A stretch of DNA of 64,000 nucleotides, from NCBI RefSeq assembly GCF_006443685.1, contig NZ_VFYP01000001.1, positions 1,984,001-2,048,000 of the forward strand, written 5' to 3'. Origin of the DNA: Rhizobium glycinendophyticum (lineage in GTDB: Bacteria > Pseudomonadota > Alphaproteobacteria > Rhizobiales > Rhizobiaceae). The notes under the pieces were generated by a model. That model had not been told where the DNA came from, searched no databases, and saw only the letters and a list, made by a program, of their open reading frames with translations. The position numbers and the translations under genes are program-made. Positions 26,394 through 36,283 of this stretch are shown here, in pieces; the stretch's first letter is position 1, and every line of letters begins with the position of its first letter.

Positions 26394-28499
26394 TTACCCG
26401 GCATGCAGGAAGCGGATCGCCTCGTCGCGGCGATGGAGGTAGAGCAAGGTTCGCACCGCCTGTCCACGCTCGGAGGTCAGCTCCGGATCCCGTTCCAGCA
26501 GATAGGCCGAATCCTTGCGGGCAATCTCCAGCAGATCGCCATGATGCTCCAGACTGGCGATCTTGAAGCCCGGCGTGCCCGACTGCCGCGTGCCCAGCAA
26601 TTCGCCTTCGCCGCGCAGCTTCAGGTCCTCCTCGGCGATCAGAAAGCCGTCTTCCGAATCGCGCAGGATCGACAGCCGCGCCTTGCCGGTCTCGCCCAGC
26701 GGTCCCTTGTAGAGCAGGATACAGCTCGACGTCTCGTCTCCACGCCCGACACGGCCGCGCAGCTGATGCAACTGGGCAAGCCCGAAGCGCTCGGCATGTT
26801 CGATCACCATGATCGTCGCATCCGGTACATCGACGCCGACTTCGACCACGGTGGTGGCCACCAGCAGCCGCGTCTCGCCATTCTTGAAGGCAAGCATGGC
26901 GGCATCCTTCTCCGGTCCGCTCATCCGCCCGTGCACGAGCCCGATCGGCGCCTTGATGAACTGCGAAAGCACCGCCTGACGCTCCTCCGCCGACATCAGC
27001 TCGCTTTCTTCCGTCTCCTCGACCAGCGGGCAGATCCAGTAGGCCTTCTTGCCCTCTGCGATTGCTGCCCTCAACCGCTCGATGACGTCGGGCACACGCT
27101 CGGTCGGCACCGTCACCGTCTGGATCGGCTTGCGACCGGCCGGCTTCTCGGTGAGCTTGGACACATCCATGTCGCCGAAGGCGGCGAGCACCAGCGTGCG
27201 CGGGATGGGCGTCGCTGTCATGACCAGCATATGCGGCGAGATGCCCTTGGAGGTCAGCCGGAGACGCTGATGCACGCCGAAGCGATGCTGTTCATCGACC
27301 ACCGCGAGCGTCAAATTCTTGTAGTTAACGGCATCCTGGAAGAGCGCATGCGTGCCAATGACGATCTGCGCCTCGCCGGAAGCAATTCGCTCCAGGATCG
27401 CCTCACGCTCCTTGCCCTTAGTGCGACCGGTTAGCACTTCGATCCTGAGACCCGCCGGTGCCCCGAGCTTGGCCAGCGTGGCATGATGCTGCCGCGCCAG
27501 GATTTCCGTCGGCGCCATCAGCACCGCCTGACCACCAGCCTCGACCGCAGCCGCCATGGCGAAAAGCGCAACCAGCGTCTTGCCGGCCCCGACATCGCCC
27601 TGGACCAGCCGAAGCATGCGTTGGTCGGAGGCCATGTCCTTCAGGATGTCGTCGATCGCCGCCAGCTGGCTGTTGGTCGGCGTGAAGGGCAGGGTGGCGC
27701 GGATCTTCCCGCTGATCTCGCCCGTTGGCTTGATGGGCGTGCCTGGCACCCGCCGCAGCTTCTGCCGCACAAGCGCTAGAGACACTTGACCCGCCAGAAA
27801 CTCGTCATAGGCAAGCCGGCGCCGGGCCGGCGCCTGAGGGTCGATATCCTTCTCGTCGCGCGGATTGTGGAGCGCCACGAGGCTGTCGCGCACACTGGCA
27901 AAGCCCTGCTTTGTCGCAAGCGTTGCATCCGACCATTCCGGCAAATCTGGCATGCGTTCGACCGCAGCCTCCACCGCCTTGCGCAACACCTTGGGTCCGA
28001 GTCCCGCCGTCATCGGATAGACCGGCTCGACCAGTGGCAGGTTCTCCGCCTCGCTCGCCTTCACCATCAGGTCCGGATGCACCATAGAAGGGCGGCCGTT
28101 GAACCAGTCGACTTTCCCTGAGACCATCACGATCTCGTCGACCGGCAATGCCTTTTCCAGCCAGTTGCCCTTGACCCGGAAGAAGGTGAGCGCCAGTTCC
28201 CCCGTCTCGTCATGCAGCATCACGCGGTAGGGCAGGTTGCTCTTGCCCGGCGGTGGCGGAAGGTGGCGATCGACGCGGCCGGTGATTGTCACCAGCGAAC
28301 CCTGCTGGGCATAGGCAATGCCTGGCTGGTGGCGACGGTCGATCAACCGGTGCGGGGCCAGGAACAAGAGGTCGACGACCCTTGCATCCTCTGCATCTTC
28401 GCGCCCGAGCAGTGTGGCAAGAAGCTGGGCGAGCTTGGGGCCCACTCCGCTGAGCGAGGCGACGGAGGCGAACAGGGGGTCGAGAAGATGGGGACGCAT
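26394..28499 (-). CDS. recG: ATP-dependent DNA helicase RecG
   Basis: 701 aa superfamily 2 helicase that regresses stalled replication forks and migrates Holliday junctions. An N-terminal wedge/OB domain is followed by the motor: motif I GDVGAGKTLVAL, motif II DEQHRFG, motif III TATPIPRTL, motif VI QLHQLRGRVGRG. ATG 28499 gives the family N-terminus (MRPHLLDPLFASVASLSGVG). It is divergent from sdhE with 95 bp between the starts. Confidence 0.96.
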   Translation of the reverse strand: MRPHLLDPLFASVASLSGVGPKLAQLLATLLGREDAEDARVVDLLFLAPHRLIDRRHQPGIAYAQQGSLVTITGRVDRHLPPPPGKSNLPYRVMLHDETGELALTFFRVKGNWLEKALPVDEIVMVSGKVDWFNGRPSMVHPDLMVKASEAENLPLVEPVYPMTAGLGPKVLRKAVEAAVERMPDLPEWSDATLATKQGFASVRDSLVALHNPRDEKDIDPQAPARRRLAYDEFLAGQVSLALVRQKLRRVPGTPIKPTGEISGKIRATLPFTPTNSQLAAIDDILKDMASDQRMLRLVQGDVGAGKTLVALFAMAAAVEAGGQAVLMAPTEILARQHHATLAKLGAPAGLRIEVLTGRTKGKEREAILERIASGEAQIVIGTHALFQDAVNYKNLTLAVVDEQHRFGVHQRLRLTSKGISPHMLVMTATPIPRTLVLAAFGDMDVSKLTEKPAGRKPIQTVTVPTERVPDVIERLRAAIAEGKKAYWICPLVEETEESELMSAEERQAVLSQFIKAPIGLVHGRMSGPEKDAAMLAFKNGETRLLVATTVVEVGVDVPDATIMVIEHAERFGLAQLHQLRGRVGRGDETSSCILLYKGPLGETGKARLSILRDSEDGFLIAEEDLKLRGEGELLGTRQSGTPGFKIASLEHHGDLLEIARKDSAYLLERDPELTSERGQAVRTLLYLHRRDEAIRFLHAG

Positions 28500-28539
28500 G
28501 ATGCGGGCAAAATGCCCCGTTATTTGCCCCTTTGGCAAG

Positions 28540-28568
28540 CTGACATTTGCCGGTCGCTGCTCTATAGA
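28540..28568 (+). promoter_or_regulatory. probable promoter of sdhE-mfd
   Basis: CTGACA (28540-28545), 17 bp spacer, TATAGA (28563-28568), ending 26 bp before the sdhE start. Confidence 0.55.
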
Positions 28569-28594
28569 GGCCCAAGAATTGGAAGGATGCCGAA

Positions 28595-28909
28595 ATGACT
28601 GGACTGGTGAAAAGCAGTGCCGACCTCGATCCGCGCCGTCGGCGCATCCTGTTCCGCTGCTGGCATCGCGGTATCCGCGAAATGGACCTGATGCTCGGTC
28701 AGTTCTGCGAGGCGGAGATCGAGGGCCTGAGCGATGTCGAGCTTGACGAACTCGAGCACATCATGGCCGAGGAAGACAACGACCTCGTCAAATACATCAC
28801 GGGCGCCGAACCCGTTCCCGCCCATCTCCAGACGCCGCTCTTCGAACGCATTGCCGCTCTCCGGCCGGATTTCTCTCCGGTCACGGGCGAAGAAACCGCT
28901 GCAAAGTAA
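28595..28909 (+). CDS. sdhE: succinate dehydrogenase assembly factor 2 (SdhE)
   Basis: 104 aa protein (SdhE/Sdh5/DUF339 family) that helps attach FAD covalently to the SdhA subunit of succinate dehydrogenase. The hallmark RGxxE motif is R25-G26-I-R-E29 in CWHRGIREMDLMLGQF, and the ELDELEHIMAEEDNDLVKYI helix follows. It lies 3 bp before mfd, an order usual in rhizobia, and shares the promoter at 28540. Confidence 0.93.
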   Translation: MTGLVKSSADLDPRRRRILFRCWHRGIREMDLMLGQFCEAEIEGLSDVELDELEHIMAEEDNDLVKYITGAEPVPAHLQTPLFERIAALRPDFSPVTGEETAAK

Positions 28910-28912
28910 CTG

Positions 28913-31900
28913 ATGATGCCACTGATCGATGTGAAGCGGATTGTCGGCGCACACTCCGCCCTGACGCTCTCCCATGTGCCCGACGGCATGGATGCCTTCA
29001 TCCTCGCCGACCTCGCGCGGGAGGGAAGACCCGTTGCCTATGTGGTGTCGGATGGTCAGCGGCTGCAGAACCTTGAGCAGACATTGAGCTTTGCCGCGCC
29101 AGACATCCCGGTGCTTACACTTCCGGCCTGGGACTGTCTGCCTTATGACCGCGTCTCACCCTCTGCCGACGTCTCTGCACGACGTCTTGCAGCACTTTCG
29201 GGCCTGATCGCGCTCTATCTCAACCCGCATCCCGCAATCGTGCTGATAACCGTTAATGCCATGTTGCAGAAGGTGGCACCGGCGGATGTGATCGACAGCC
29301 TCGGCTTTTCGGCAAAACCCGGCAACCAACTGCGAATGGACGACATCGCCGCGCGCCTGGAGCGCAACGGTTTCGACCGCGTCGCGACCGTCCGCGAAGT
29401 CGGTGAATTCGCCGTGCGCGGCGGTATCCTGGACGTCTTTGTCCCCGGTTCAGAGGAACCCGTCCGCCTCGATTTCTTCGGCGACACGCTGGAGAGCATC
29501 CGCTCCTTTGACCCCGCAAGCCAGCGGACGATCGGCCAGGTCCGTTCGCTCGACCTCAATCCGATGAGCGAGGTCACCCTGACGCCGGAGAGCATCAGCC
29601 GCTTCCGCAAGAACTACCTGTCGCTCTTCGGCGCCGCGACCCGCGACGACGCGCTTTATGCCGCCGTCTCCGAGGGTCGCCGCTATGCCGGCATGGAGCA
29701 CTGGCTGCCCATGTTCTACGACAAGCTGGAAACGACCTTCGACTATTTGCGCGGCTTCCGTATGGTCACCGACCATACCGTGCGTGAGGCAGCCGAAGAG
29801 CGTGCCAAGCTGATCCGCGATTACTATGAAGCGCGCCTCAATTCCGCGACACCCGGCAAGGGCCATCTCTCCCAGGGCACGCCCTACAAGCCGGTGCCGC
29901 CGGAGCGGCTTTATCTGGGCGCCGGCGAATTCGGCAAGGCGCTCGACGCCTTCGATCCCATACGCATTACACCGTTTGCGGAGCACGGTGGCGAGAGCCG
30001 TCTGGTCATCGAGGTCGCCGCCCGCCCGACACCGCGATGGGCAAAGGCCGCCAATGAGTCGGGCGAAGAAAATACCCGCACAAATGTCTTTGGTCAGGCC
30101 GTTTCCTACATTGCCGAAAAGCGCGCCTCCGGTGTCAAGGTCGTCGTATCCGGCTGGTCGGAAGGCTCGCTCGACCGCCTGCTCCAGGTTCTCAACGAAC
30201 ACGGGCTCGAAAAACTGGTGCCTGTCGCCGCCCTCAAGGATGTCGACAAGCTGAAAAAGGGCGAGGCGGGAACAGCCGTTCTCAGCCTCGAAGGCGGTTT
30301 CGAGACGAACGGTCTCGTCATCGTCGGCGAGCAGGATATTCTCGGCGACCGCATGGTCCGACGCTCCAAGCGTCGCAAGCGCGCCGCCGACTTCATCTCG
30401 GAAGTCGCGAGCATCGATGAAGGCTCTATTGTCGTCCACGCAGAACACGGTATCGGCCGTTTCGTCGGCTTGCGTACCATCGAAGCCGCCGGCGCACCGC
30501 GCGCCTGCCTCGAACTGCAATATGCGGATGACGCCAAACTCTTCCTGCCGGTCGAAAACATCGATCTTCTCTCCCGCTATGGCGGCGAGGCGACGGAAGT
30601 CCAGCTCGACAAGCTGGGCGGCGGCGCCTGGCAGATGCGAAAGGCCAAGCTCAAGAAGCGCCTGCTCGACATGGCGGGTGCCCTGATCCGCATCGCTGCC
30701 GAACGCATGACCCGCACGGCGCCAGTGCTCACCACTCAGGAAGGCCTATACGACGAGTTCGCCGCCCGCTTCCCCTATGACGAAACGGAAGATCAGGACG
30801 CGGCCATTGAGGCCGTCCGCTCTGATCTCGGCCAGGGGCGGCCGATGGATCGCCTCGTCTGCGGCGACGTCGGTTTTGGTAAAACGGAAGTGGCGCTGCG
30901 GGCTGCCTTCATCGCGGCGATGAACGGCATTCAGGTCGCCGTCGTCGTACCGACAACGCTGCTCGCACGTCAGCACTTCAAGACCTTCTCCGAACGCTTC
31001 CGGGGCCTGCCGATCCGCGTCCAACAGGCCTCGCGTCTCGTCGGCACAAAGGAACTGAACCTCGTCAAAAAGGAAGTCGCCGAAGGCAAGACCGACATTG
31101 TCGTTGGCACCCATGCGCTACTCGGCACCGGCGTCAACTTCGCCAATCTTGGCCTCCTGATCATCGACGAAGAGCAGCACTTCGGTGTGAAGCACAAGGA
31201 GCGGCTGAAGGAGCTTAAGTCGGACGTGCACGTGCTCACGCTCTCGGCAACGCCCATTCCGCGCACCCTGCAGCTCGCCATGACGGGCGTGCGCGAACTC
31301 TCGCTGATTACCACGCCGCCCGTCGACCGCATGGCGGTCCGCACCTTCATCTCACCCTTCGATCCGCTAGTCATTCGCGAGACCTTGATGCGCGAGCATT
31401 ATCGCGGCGGCCAGAGCTTCTATGTCTGCCCGCGCCTCGCTGATCTTGCCGATATCAAGAGCTTCCTCGACGAAAACGTGCCGGAGTTGAAGGTTGCCGT
31501 CGCCCATGGCCAGATGGCTGCCGGCGAGCTCGAAGACATCATGAACGCCTTCTATGAAGGCCGCTACGACGTGCTTCTCTCCACCACGATCGTCGAATCC
31601 GGCCTTGATGTACCCACAGCCAACACGCTGATCGTCCACCGCGCCGACATGTTCGGCCTCGCCCAGCTCTACCAGATCCGAGGCCGCGTCGGTCGCTCCA
31701 AGGTGCGCGCGTTCGCGCTCCTGACACTGCCCGTCAACAAGGTGCTGACGGCGGGCGCTGAACGGCGTCTGAAGGTCCTGCAATCGCTCGATACGCTGGG
31801 CGCCGGCTTCCAGCTCGCCAGCCACGACCTCGACATCCGCGGCGCCGGCAATCTGCTTGGCGAGGAACAGTCCGGCCACATCAAGGAAGTCGGCTTCGAG

Positions 31901-32422
31901 CTGTACCAACAGATGCTGGAAGAGGCGGTCGCCGAGGTGAAGGGCGTCGATGAAGTTGTCGACACTGGCTGGTCGCCGCAGATCCAGGTCGGCACATCGG
32001 TGATGATCCCGGAAAACTATGTGCCGGATCTGCATCTGCGCATGGCGCTCTATCGCCGCCTCGGCGAACTGGACGATCTCAGAGAGATCGACGGCTTCGG
32101 CGCGGAATTGATCGACCGCTTCGGTCCGATGCCGATCGAGGTCCAGCACCTGCTGAAGGTGGTCTATATCAAGGCGCTGTGCAGGGTTGCGAACGTCGAG
32201 AAACTGGAAGCCGGTCCGAAGGGCGTCGTCGTCCAGTTCCGCGGCAAGCAGTTCCCGAACCCGGCGGCCCTTGTCGGTTACATCGCCAAGCAGGGTACGA
32301 TGGCCAAGATCCGACCGGATCACTCGGTGTTCCTGACCCGTGACCTGCCGACGCCGGAAAAGCGGCTGGCAGGTGCGGCGGTGGTCATGACGCAGCTGGC
32401 GGAACTGGCGAAGGCGGGTTGA
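28913..32422 (+). CDS. mfd: transcription-repair coupling factor Mfd
   Basis: 1169 aa. It removes RNA polymerase stalled at DNA lesions and recruits UvrA. Order: UvrB-like module (about residues 1-330), RNA polymerase-interacting domain with GSIVVHAEHGIGRFVGL (about 500), RecG-like motor with GDVGFGKTEVALRAAF (Walker A, about 650), DEEQHFG and SATPIPRTLQLAMTG, then the TRG motif and C-terminal TRCF domain. Start ATG 28913, three bp after the sdhE stop; ATG 28916 is equally possible. uvrA is also in this window, 13 kb away. Confidence 0.97.
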   Translation: MMPLIDVKRIVGAHSALTLSHVPDGMDAFILADLAREGRPVAYVVSDGQRLQNLEQTLSFAAPDIPVLTLPAWDCLPYDRVSPSADVSARRLAALSGLIALYLNPHPAIVLITVNAMLQKVAPADVIDSLGFSAKPGNQLRMDDIAARLERNGFDRVATVREVGEFAVRGGILDVFVPGSEEPVRLDFFGDTLESIRSFDPASQRTIGQVRSLDLNPMSEVTLTPESISRFRKNYLSLFGAATRDDALYAAVSEGRRYAGMEHWLPMFYDKLETTFDYLRGFRMVTDHTVREAAEERAKLIRDYYEARLNSATPGKGHLSQGTPYKPVPPERLYLGAGEFGKALDAFDPIRITPFAEHGGESRLVIEVAARPTPRWAKAANESGEENTRTNVFGQAVSYIAEKRASGVKVVVSGWSEGSLDRLLQVLNEHGLEKLVPVAALKDVDKLKKGEAGTAVLSLEGGFETNGLVIVGEQDILGDRMVRRSKRRKRAADFISEVASIDEGSIVVHAEHGIGRFVGLRTIEAAGAPRACLELQYADDAKLFLPVENIDLLSRYGGEATEVQLDKLGGGAWQMRKAKLKKRLLDMAGALIRIAAERMTRTAPVLTTQEGLYDEFAARFPYDETEDQDAAIEAVRSDLGQGRPMDRLVCGDVGFGKTEVALRAAFIAAMNGIQVAVVVPTTLLARQHFKTFSERFRGLPIRVQQASRLVGTKELNLVKKEVAEGKTDIVVGTHALLGTGVNFANLGLLIIDEEQHFGVKHKERLKELKSDVHVLTLSATPIPRTLQLAMTGVRELSLITTPPVDRMAVRTFISPFDPLVIRETLMREHYRGGQSFYVCPRLADLADIKSFLDENVPELKVAVAHGQMAAGELEDIMNAFYEGRYDVLLSTTIVESGLDVPTANTLIVHRADMFGLAQLYQIRGRVGRSKVRAFALLTLPVNKVLTAGAERRLKVLQSLDTLGAGFQLASHDLDIRGAGNLLGEEQSGHIKEVGFELYQQMLEEAVAEVKGVDEVVDTGWSPQIQVGTSVMIPENYVPDLHLRMALYRRLGELDDLREIDGFGAELIDRFGPMPIEVQHLLKVVYIKALCRVANVEKLEAGPKGVVVQFRGKQFPNPAALVGYIAKQGTMAKIRPDHSVFLTRDLPTPEKRLAGAAVVMTQLAELAKAG

Positions 32423-32439
32423 GAGGCCGACTCTATGCG

Positions 32440-33375
32440 TTAAGCGCCGGACTCTTCCGGCTTGATCGCCAGCGCCGCATCCGTCTTGCCGGCCACTGGT
32501 GGCGGGAGCGGCGTGTCGCGCTTGCGTTCGCGGACCAGTGTCAACAGGCCGGATCCGACGATGAGCGCAATGCCGATGCCCATCGGCCAGTCGACCTTGT
32601 CGCCGAAGACGAGATAGCCGAGCAGGATAGCCCAGAGCATCTGGCTGTACTGGATCGGCCCCACGATGGGGGCGGGCGCATAGAATGATGCCAGCATCAT
32701 GAAAATGTTGCCGACGGCCGCCAGCAGACCGAAAGCAGCGAGCAACATCAGGTCATACCCCTCAGGTGCCTGAAAGTCCGGCAGCGAGAAGGCCGCACAG
32801 ATGATAACGCTGCCGAGCAGGCCCGCGCCATAGAGCGAGATGTTCTTCTCCTGCGGCCCCATAGCGCGGAAGATGATGATCGTAACGGCCCCGGCAAATC
32901 CCGAGATCAGAGCCGCCAAGTGTCCGAACTGCAGTTCCCGAAAACCGGGGCGCAACACCACCAACACCCCGAGGAAACCGATCAGAACGGCCGCCCAGCG
33001 CTTGGCGCCGACCCGCTCCTTCAGAAAGATCACGGACATGATGGTCGCGAAACTCGGCAGCAGAAAGATCAGGCAGAAGGCCTCCGCCATCGACAGCTGG
33101 GTAAAGGCGATGATGCTACCAACCGTGCCGACAGCCGAACAGACGAAACGAAGCCCCCAGAGCAGCCAGTTGGTGCTGCGCACGAGGTCGGTGTAACGAT
33201 CACCGCGTTTCATCAGGAACGGGATGGCGACGAAGCCGAACAGGCTCCCGATGAAGCCCGCCTCGAAGGGCGGCACGCGCCCCTCGACGAGTTTCACCGA
33301 GGCATCGCTGAAGGAATAGGCGGCAAAGCAGATGAAGGCGAGAAGGACGCCTTTGAAGGTCGTGTCGGAAGACAA
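32440..33375 (-). CDS. DMT-superfamily (EamA) transporter
   Basis: 311 aa with ten predicted helices formed by two EamA repeats. The first starts VLLAFICFAAYSFSDASVKL, and the inner repeat contains FLLPSFATIMSVIFLKERVG; the second has GPIQYSQMLWAILLGYLVFGD. Such proteins usually export metabolites or amino acids; the substrate is unknown. It is convergent with mfd (17 bp apart) and downstream of the FrnE-like gene on the same strand. Confidence 0.88.
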   Translation of the reverse strand: MSSDTTFKGVLLAFICFAAYSFSDASVKLVEGRVPPFEAGFIGSLFGFVAIPFLMKRGDRYTDLVRSTNWLLWGLRFVCSAVGTVGSIIAFTQLSMAEAFCLIFLLPSFATIMSVIFLKERVGAKRWAAVLIGFLGVLVVLRPGFRELQFGHLAALISGFAGAVTIIIFRAMGPQEKNISLYGAGLLGSVIICAAFSLPDFQAPEGYDLMLLAAFGLLAAVGNIFMMLASFYAPAPIVGPIQYSQMLWAILLGYLVFGDKVDWPMGIGIALIVGSGLLTLVRERKRDTPLPPPVAGKTDAALAIKPEESGA

Positions 33376-33432
33376 GGTGCTGATCCCGGGGAGGAGGTTA
33401 CTCCACCGGGATAGTTGTGTTCGCGCACAGCG

Positions 33433-34104
33433 TCAATTGAGATTGCGCAGCGCCTCTGCCTTGGCTTTCGCGATTTCCCGCAGAGCATTGGCAAGGTCCG
33501 ATGGCGGCTGTGCACCACTCACCGCATATTGCTGATCGAAGATGAAGAAGGGCACGCCGTTCACGCCCATCTGCCGAGCCGAATCAATTTCTGCCAGCAC
33601 GTGGCTCACATCCGCATCGCCCGACAGCAGCGTCTCGATGACAGGCCGCGACAGGCCGGCCTTCTCGGCGATGTTCAGCAACACGTCCTTGTCGCCGACA
33701 TTCTCGCCTTCTTCGAAATTCGCCTTGAACAGCAGGTCGACCACGCGGCCCTGCGTCTCGCGACTTTCCTGTCCCGCCCAGTGAATGAGGCGGTGCGCAT
33801 CGAGCGTATTGGGTCCGACCTTGATGGCCTCGAAATCGAAGGCGATGCCGACCTCGGCCCCCAGTGCGCGCAGCTGCGCATGTGCCCGATCCATGTTCTC
33901 CTTGCCACCGAGCTTCTTCGCCAATTCCACCTGCTGGTCGACGCCTTCCGGCGGATAGTCGGGATTGAGCTGATAGGGTCGCCAGTTGATGTCGACACTC
34001 ACCTCGTCCTGCACTTCGGCCAGCGCCAGTTCCAACCGCGCCTTGCCGAGATAGCACCAGGGGCAGACCACGTCGGATACGAGGTCGATGGTGATGCGGT
34101 CCAT
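33433..34104 (-). CDS. DsbA-family oxidoreductase (FrnE-like)
   Basis: About 223 aa cytosolic thioredoxin-fold protein, without signal peptide. The active site CPWC is at residues 14-17 in DVVCPWCYLGKARLE, followed by the helical insertion of the FrnE branch and the cis-Pro segment GVPFFIFDQQYAVSGAQPP. Relatives act as disulfide isomerases in polyketide synthesis or stress. ATG 34104 is chosen because homologous sequence begins there; the longer frame to 34149 is not conserved. Confidence 0.9.
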   Translation of the reverse strand: MDRITIDLVSDVVCPWCYLGKARLELALAEVQDEVSVDINWRPYQLNPDYPPEGVDQQVELAKKLGGKENMDRAHAQLRALGAEVGIAFDFEAIKVGPNTLDAHRLIHWAGQESRETQGRVVDLLFKANFEEGENVGDKDVLLNIAEKAGLSRPVIETLLSGDADVSHVLAEIDSARQMGVNGVPFFIFDQQYAVSGAQPPSDLANALREIAKAKAEALRNLN

Positions 34105-34209
34105 GATGTCTTCCTTCCTGTGGGGTAAGGCTCGGTTGTGAACCGTCACTTAAATCAAAACGGGCCGGGAACAAGCCCCGACCCCAGTAACGCTTTGTCG
34201 TTGTGCTGT

Positions 34210-36036
34210 TTACTGCACGCGCGCGTCAAACCATGTCGGGCGCTGATAGCCATAGAGCGGCACGGCCTCGGGCCGACCGATATGCTTCCAGCGCGCCACC
34301 CACTGTTCGCCCAGATGATAGAGCGGGACGACATAATGGCCGGCGACCAGCAAACGGTCATAGGCGCGGACCGCCGCCTGGAAATCCTCGGGCTCCCGCG
34401 CCTGCAGAAGCGCCTCGATCATTCGGTCGATGTCCGGATCGGCAACGCCGGCATAGTTGAAGCTGCCTTGGGCATCCCTGGATTCCGATCCCCAGCGGTT
34501 GACCTGCTCGGCGCCCGGCGACAGCGACGAGGTGTAGGACTTGATGATCATGTCGTAGTCGAAGCTGTTGGAGCGTGCCTGATACTGCGCGTCATCGACC
34601 GTACGGATGCCCATGTCGATGCCGATCAGTTTCAGCGTGCGCTGGAAGGCCAGCGCCATTTTCTCCTGGCCTTCGTTCTGTGTCATCACCTCGAAGGAAA
34701 GCGGCTTGCCGCTGACGTCCAGCATCTTGCCGCCCTGGATCTTGTAGCCCGCTTCGGCGAACAATTTGACTGCCTTGGACAGCGCCTTGCGATCACCACC
34801 AGACCCGTCGGTCGCCGACTGCGTATAGGTGCCGGCCAGGATCTCCGGCGAAAGTTTGTCCTTAGCCTTGCCCAGCAGCGCCAGTTCCTTCTCGTCCGCT
34901 GCATTCCCGTAAGCGCCGAGTGTCGAGTTCTGCCAGTAACTCTGCGTGCGGGTAAAGGCACCGTTGTAGAGTGTCTTGTTCAGCCACTCGAAATCAAAGG
35001 CCGTGCTGATCGCCTCGCGCACCTTCACGTCGGCGAACATCGGGCGGCGGGTGTTGAAGACAAAGCCGAGCATGCCCGAAGGCAGGCCGGGCTTGAAGCT
35101 CTCCTTGATCACGTCGCCCTTGCTCACGGCCGGAAAATCATAGGCCCGCTGCCAGTGATTGGCGTCGCCTTCCGGATAGATGTCTATGTCGCCCTTCTTG
35201 AAGGCCTCGAACATCGTCGCTTCCTGCAGGAAATAGGTAACGCTGATCTCGTCGTAATTGTCGAAGCCGATCTTGGACGGGATATCCTTGCCCCAATAGT
35301 CTGGATCGCGAACCCATGTCACCTTCTCGCCCGGCTTCAGGTCTTTCACCTTGTACGGACCGGAGCCGACCGGGATCGCGAGGCCCGCCTGATCGAAGGT
35401 CGACGCGTCGATCGCATGCTTGGGCAGAATCGGCGTTGCCGACGCGAAGATCAGGGGCGTTTCGCGATTGGCCTTCTCGTTGAAGGTAAACTTGATCCCG
35501 TGCTCGCCGACCTTCTCCATCTTGGCAACCGAGGCGAGGCGCGAGTTGAACGGCGGCCGTCCCTTGTCCCGCAGGAGTTCGAAGGTGAAGATGACGTCTT
35601 CAGGCGTTACCGGTTGTCCGTCATTCCAATGCGCCTTCGGATTGAGGTTGAACTGCACGGTGGTCCGGTCCGCATCCCATTCGACGCTCTCGGCGAGCAG
35701 TCCGTAGAGCGTGAACGGCTCGTCGGCCGAACGCGTCATCAGGCTCTCATAGAGCAGATTGCCGAATTCCGGATCCCACACGCCCCGGGCGGTGGTGCGC
35801 ATGCCCTTCAGCACGAAAGGGTTCATTGCGTCGAAGGTGCCGACGACGCCGTAATTGACCTTGCCGCCCTTCTTCACCCCAGGCTGCACATAAGGGAAAC
35901 TCGGCGCATCGGCGGCGAGGGCCGGCGCACCATGCATGGCGATCCCGTGAACGGGCTCGGCCTGGGCGAGAGGCGCAAGCGGCAGGAAAAGCAGGCTGAA
36001 CAACAGTCGACGCAAGATGACGATCCTCCCGGACAT
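34210..36036 (-). CDS. extracellular solute-binding protein family 5 (YejA-like peptide binding)
   Basis: 608 aa periplasmic binding protein. Signal peptide RRLLFSLLFLPLAPLAQA (cleavage about residue 26), then GIAMHGAPALAADAPSFPYV and VNYGVVGTFDAMNPFVLKG, the opening of YejA-type proteins. The SBP_bac_5 core has EDVIFTFELLRDKGRPPFNS and a C-terminal domain ending near residue 600. YejA works with YejBEF in oligopeptide/microcin C uptake, but no permease or ATPase gene is adjacent here. It may serve a transporter encoded elsewhere. Confidence 0.9.
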   Translation of the reverse strand: MSGRIVILRRLLFSLLFLPLAPLAQAEPVHGIAMHGAPALAADAPSFPYVQPGVKKGGKVNYGVVGTFDAMNPFVLKGMRTTARGVWDPEFGNLLYESLMTRSADEPFTLYGLLAESVEWDADRTTVQFNLNPKAHWNDGQPVTPEDVIFTFELLRDKGRPPFNSRLASVAKMEKVGEHGIKFTFNEKANRETPLIFASATPILPKHAIDASTFDQAGLAIPVGSGPYKVKDLKPGEKVTWVRDPDYWGKDIPSKIGFDNYDEISVTYFLQEATMFEAFKKGDIDIYPEGDANHWQRAYDFPAVSKGDVIKESFKPGLPSGMLGFVFNTRRPMFADVKVREAISTAFDFEWLNKTLYNGAFTRTQSYWQNSTLGAYGNAADEKELALLGKAKDKLSPEILAGTYTQSATDGSGGDRKALSKAVKLFAEAGYKIQGGKMLDVSGKPLSFEVMTQNEGQEKMALAFQRTLKLIGIDMGIRTVDDAQYQARSNSFDYDMIIKSYTSSLSPGAEQVNRWGSESRDAQGSFNYAGVADPDIDRMIEALLQAREPEDFQAAVRAYDRLLVAGHYVVPLYHLGEQWVARWKHIGRPEAVPLYGYQRPTWFDARVQ

Positions 36037-36283
36037 GGAATCTCAAAGGTGCCCGAGGCTAGCACAGTCACCACAAATCCAACACATGCCCGTGTGAATT
36101 AGACGAGGCTTGAGTCGCGGCCACGTCAAAGAAAAGCTGGATATTCCAATCGCCGCGATGTAACACCATGGCCGGATCGCCAGGCCATGCATTTGCCTCA
36201 TTTGGACGACAGGTGAGCGGCAAGCAGGATCGGTGACGCGGCTTAAAGTCCGCGCGACAGGGGTTTCAGGAGACGGAATACGA

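Noticed and set aside
33584..34174. 196-codon frame over the FrnE-like gene on the same strand
   Set aside because: Shifted frame; the CPWC motif and thioredoxin fold are in the annotated frame.
34138..36102. 654-codon plus-strand frame over the YejA-like gene
   Set aside because: Mirror of the codon structure of the real gene; no ribosome-binding site or recognisable domain.
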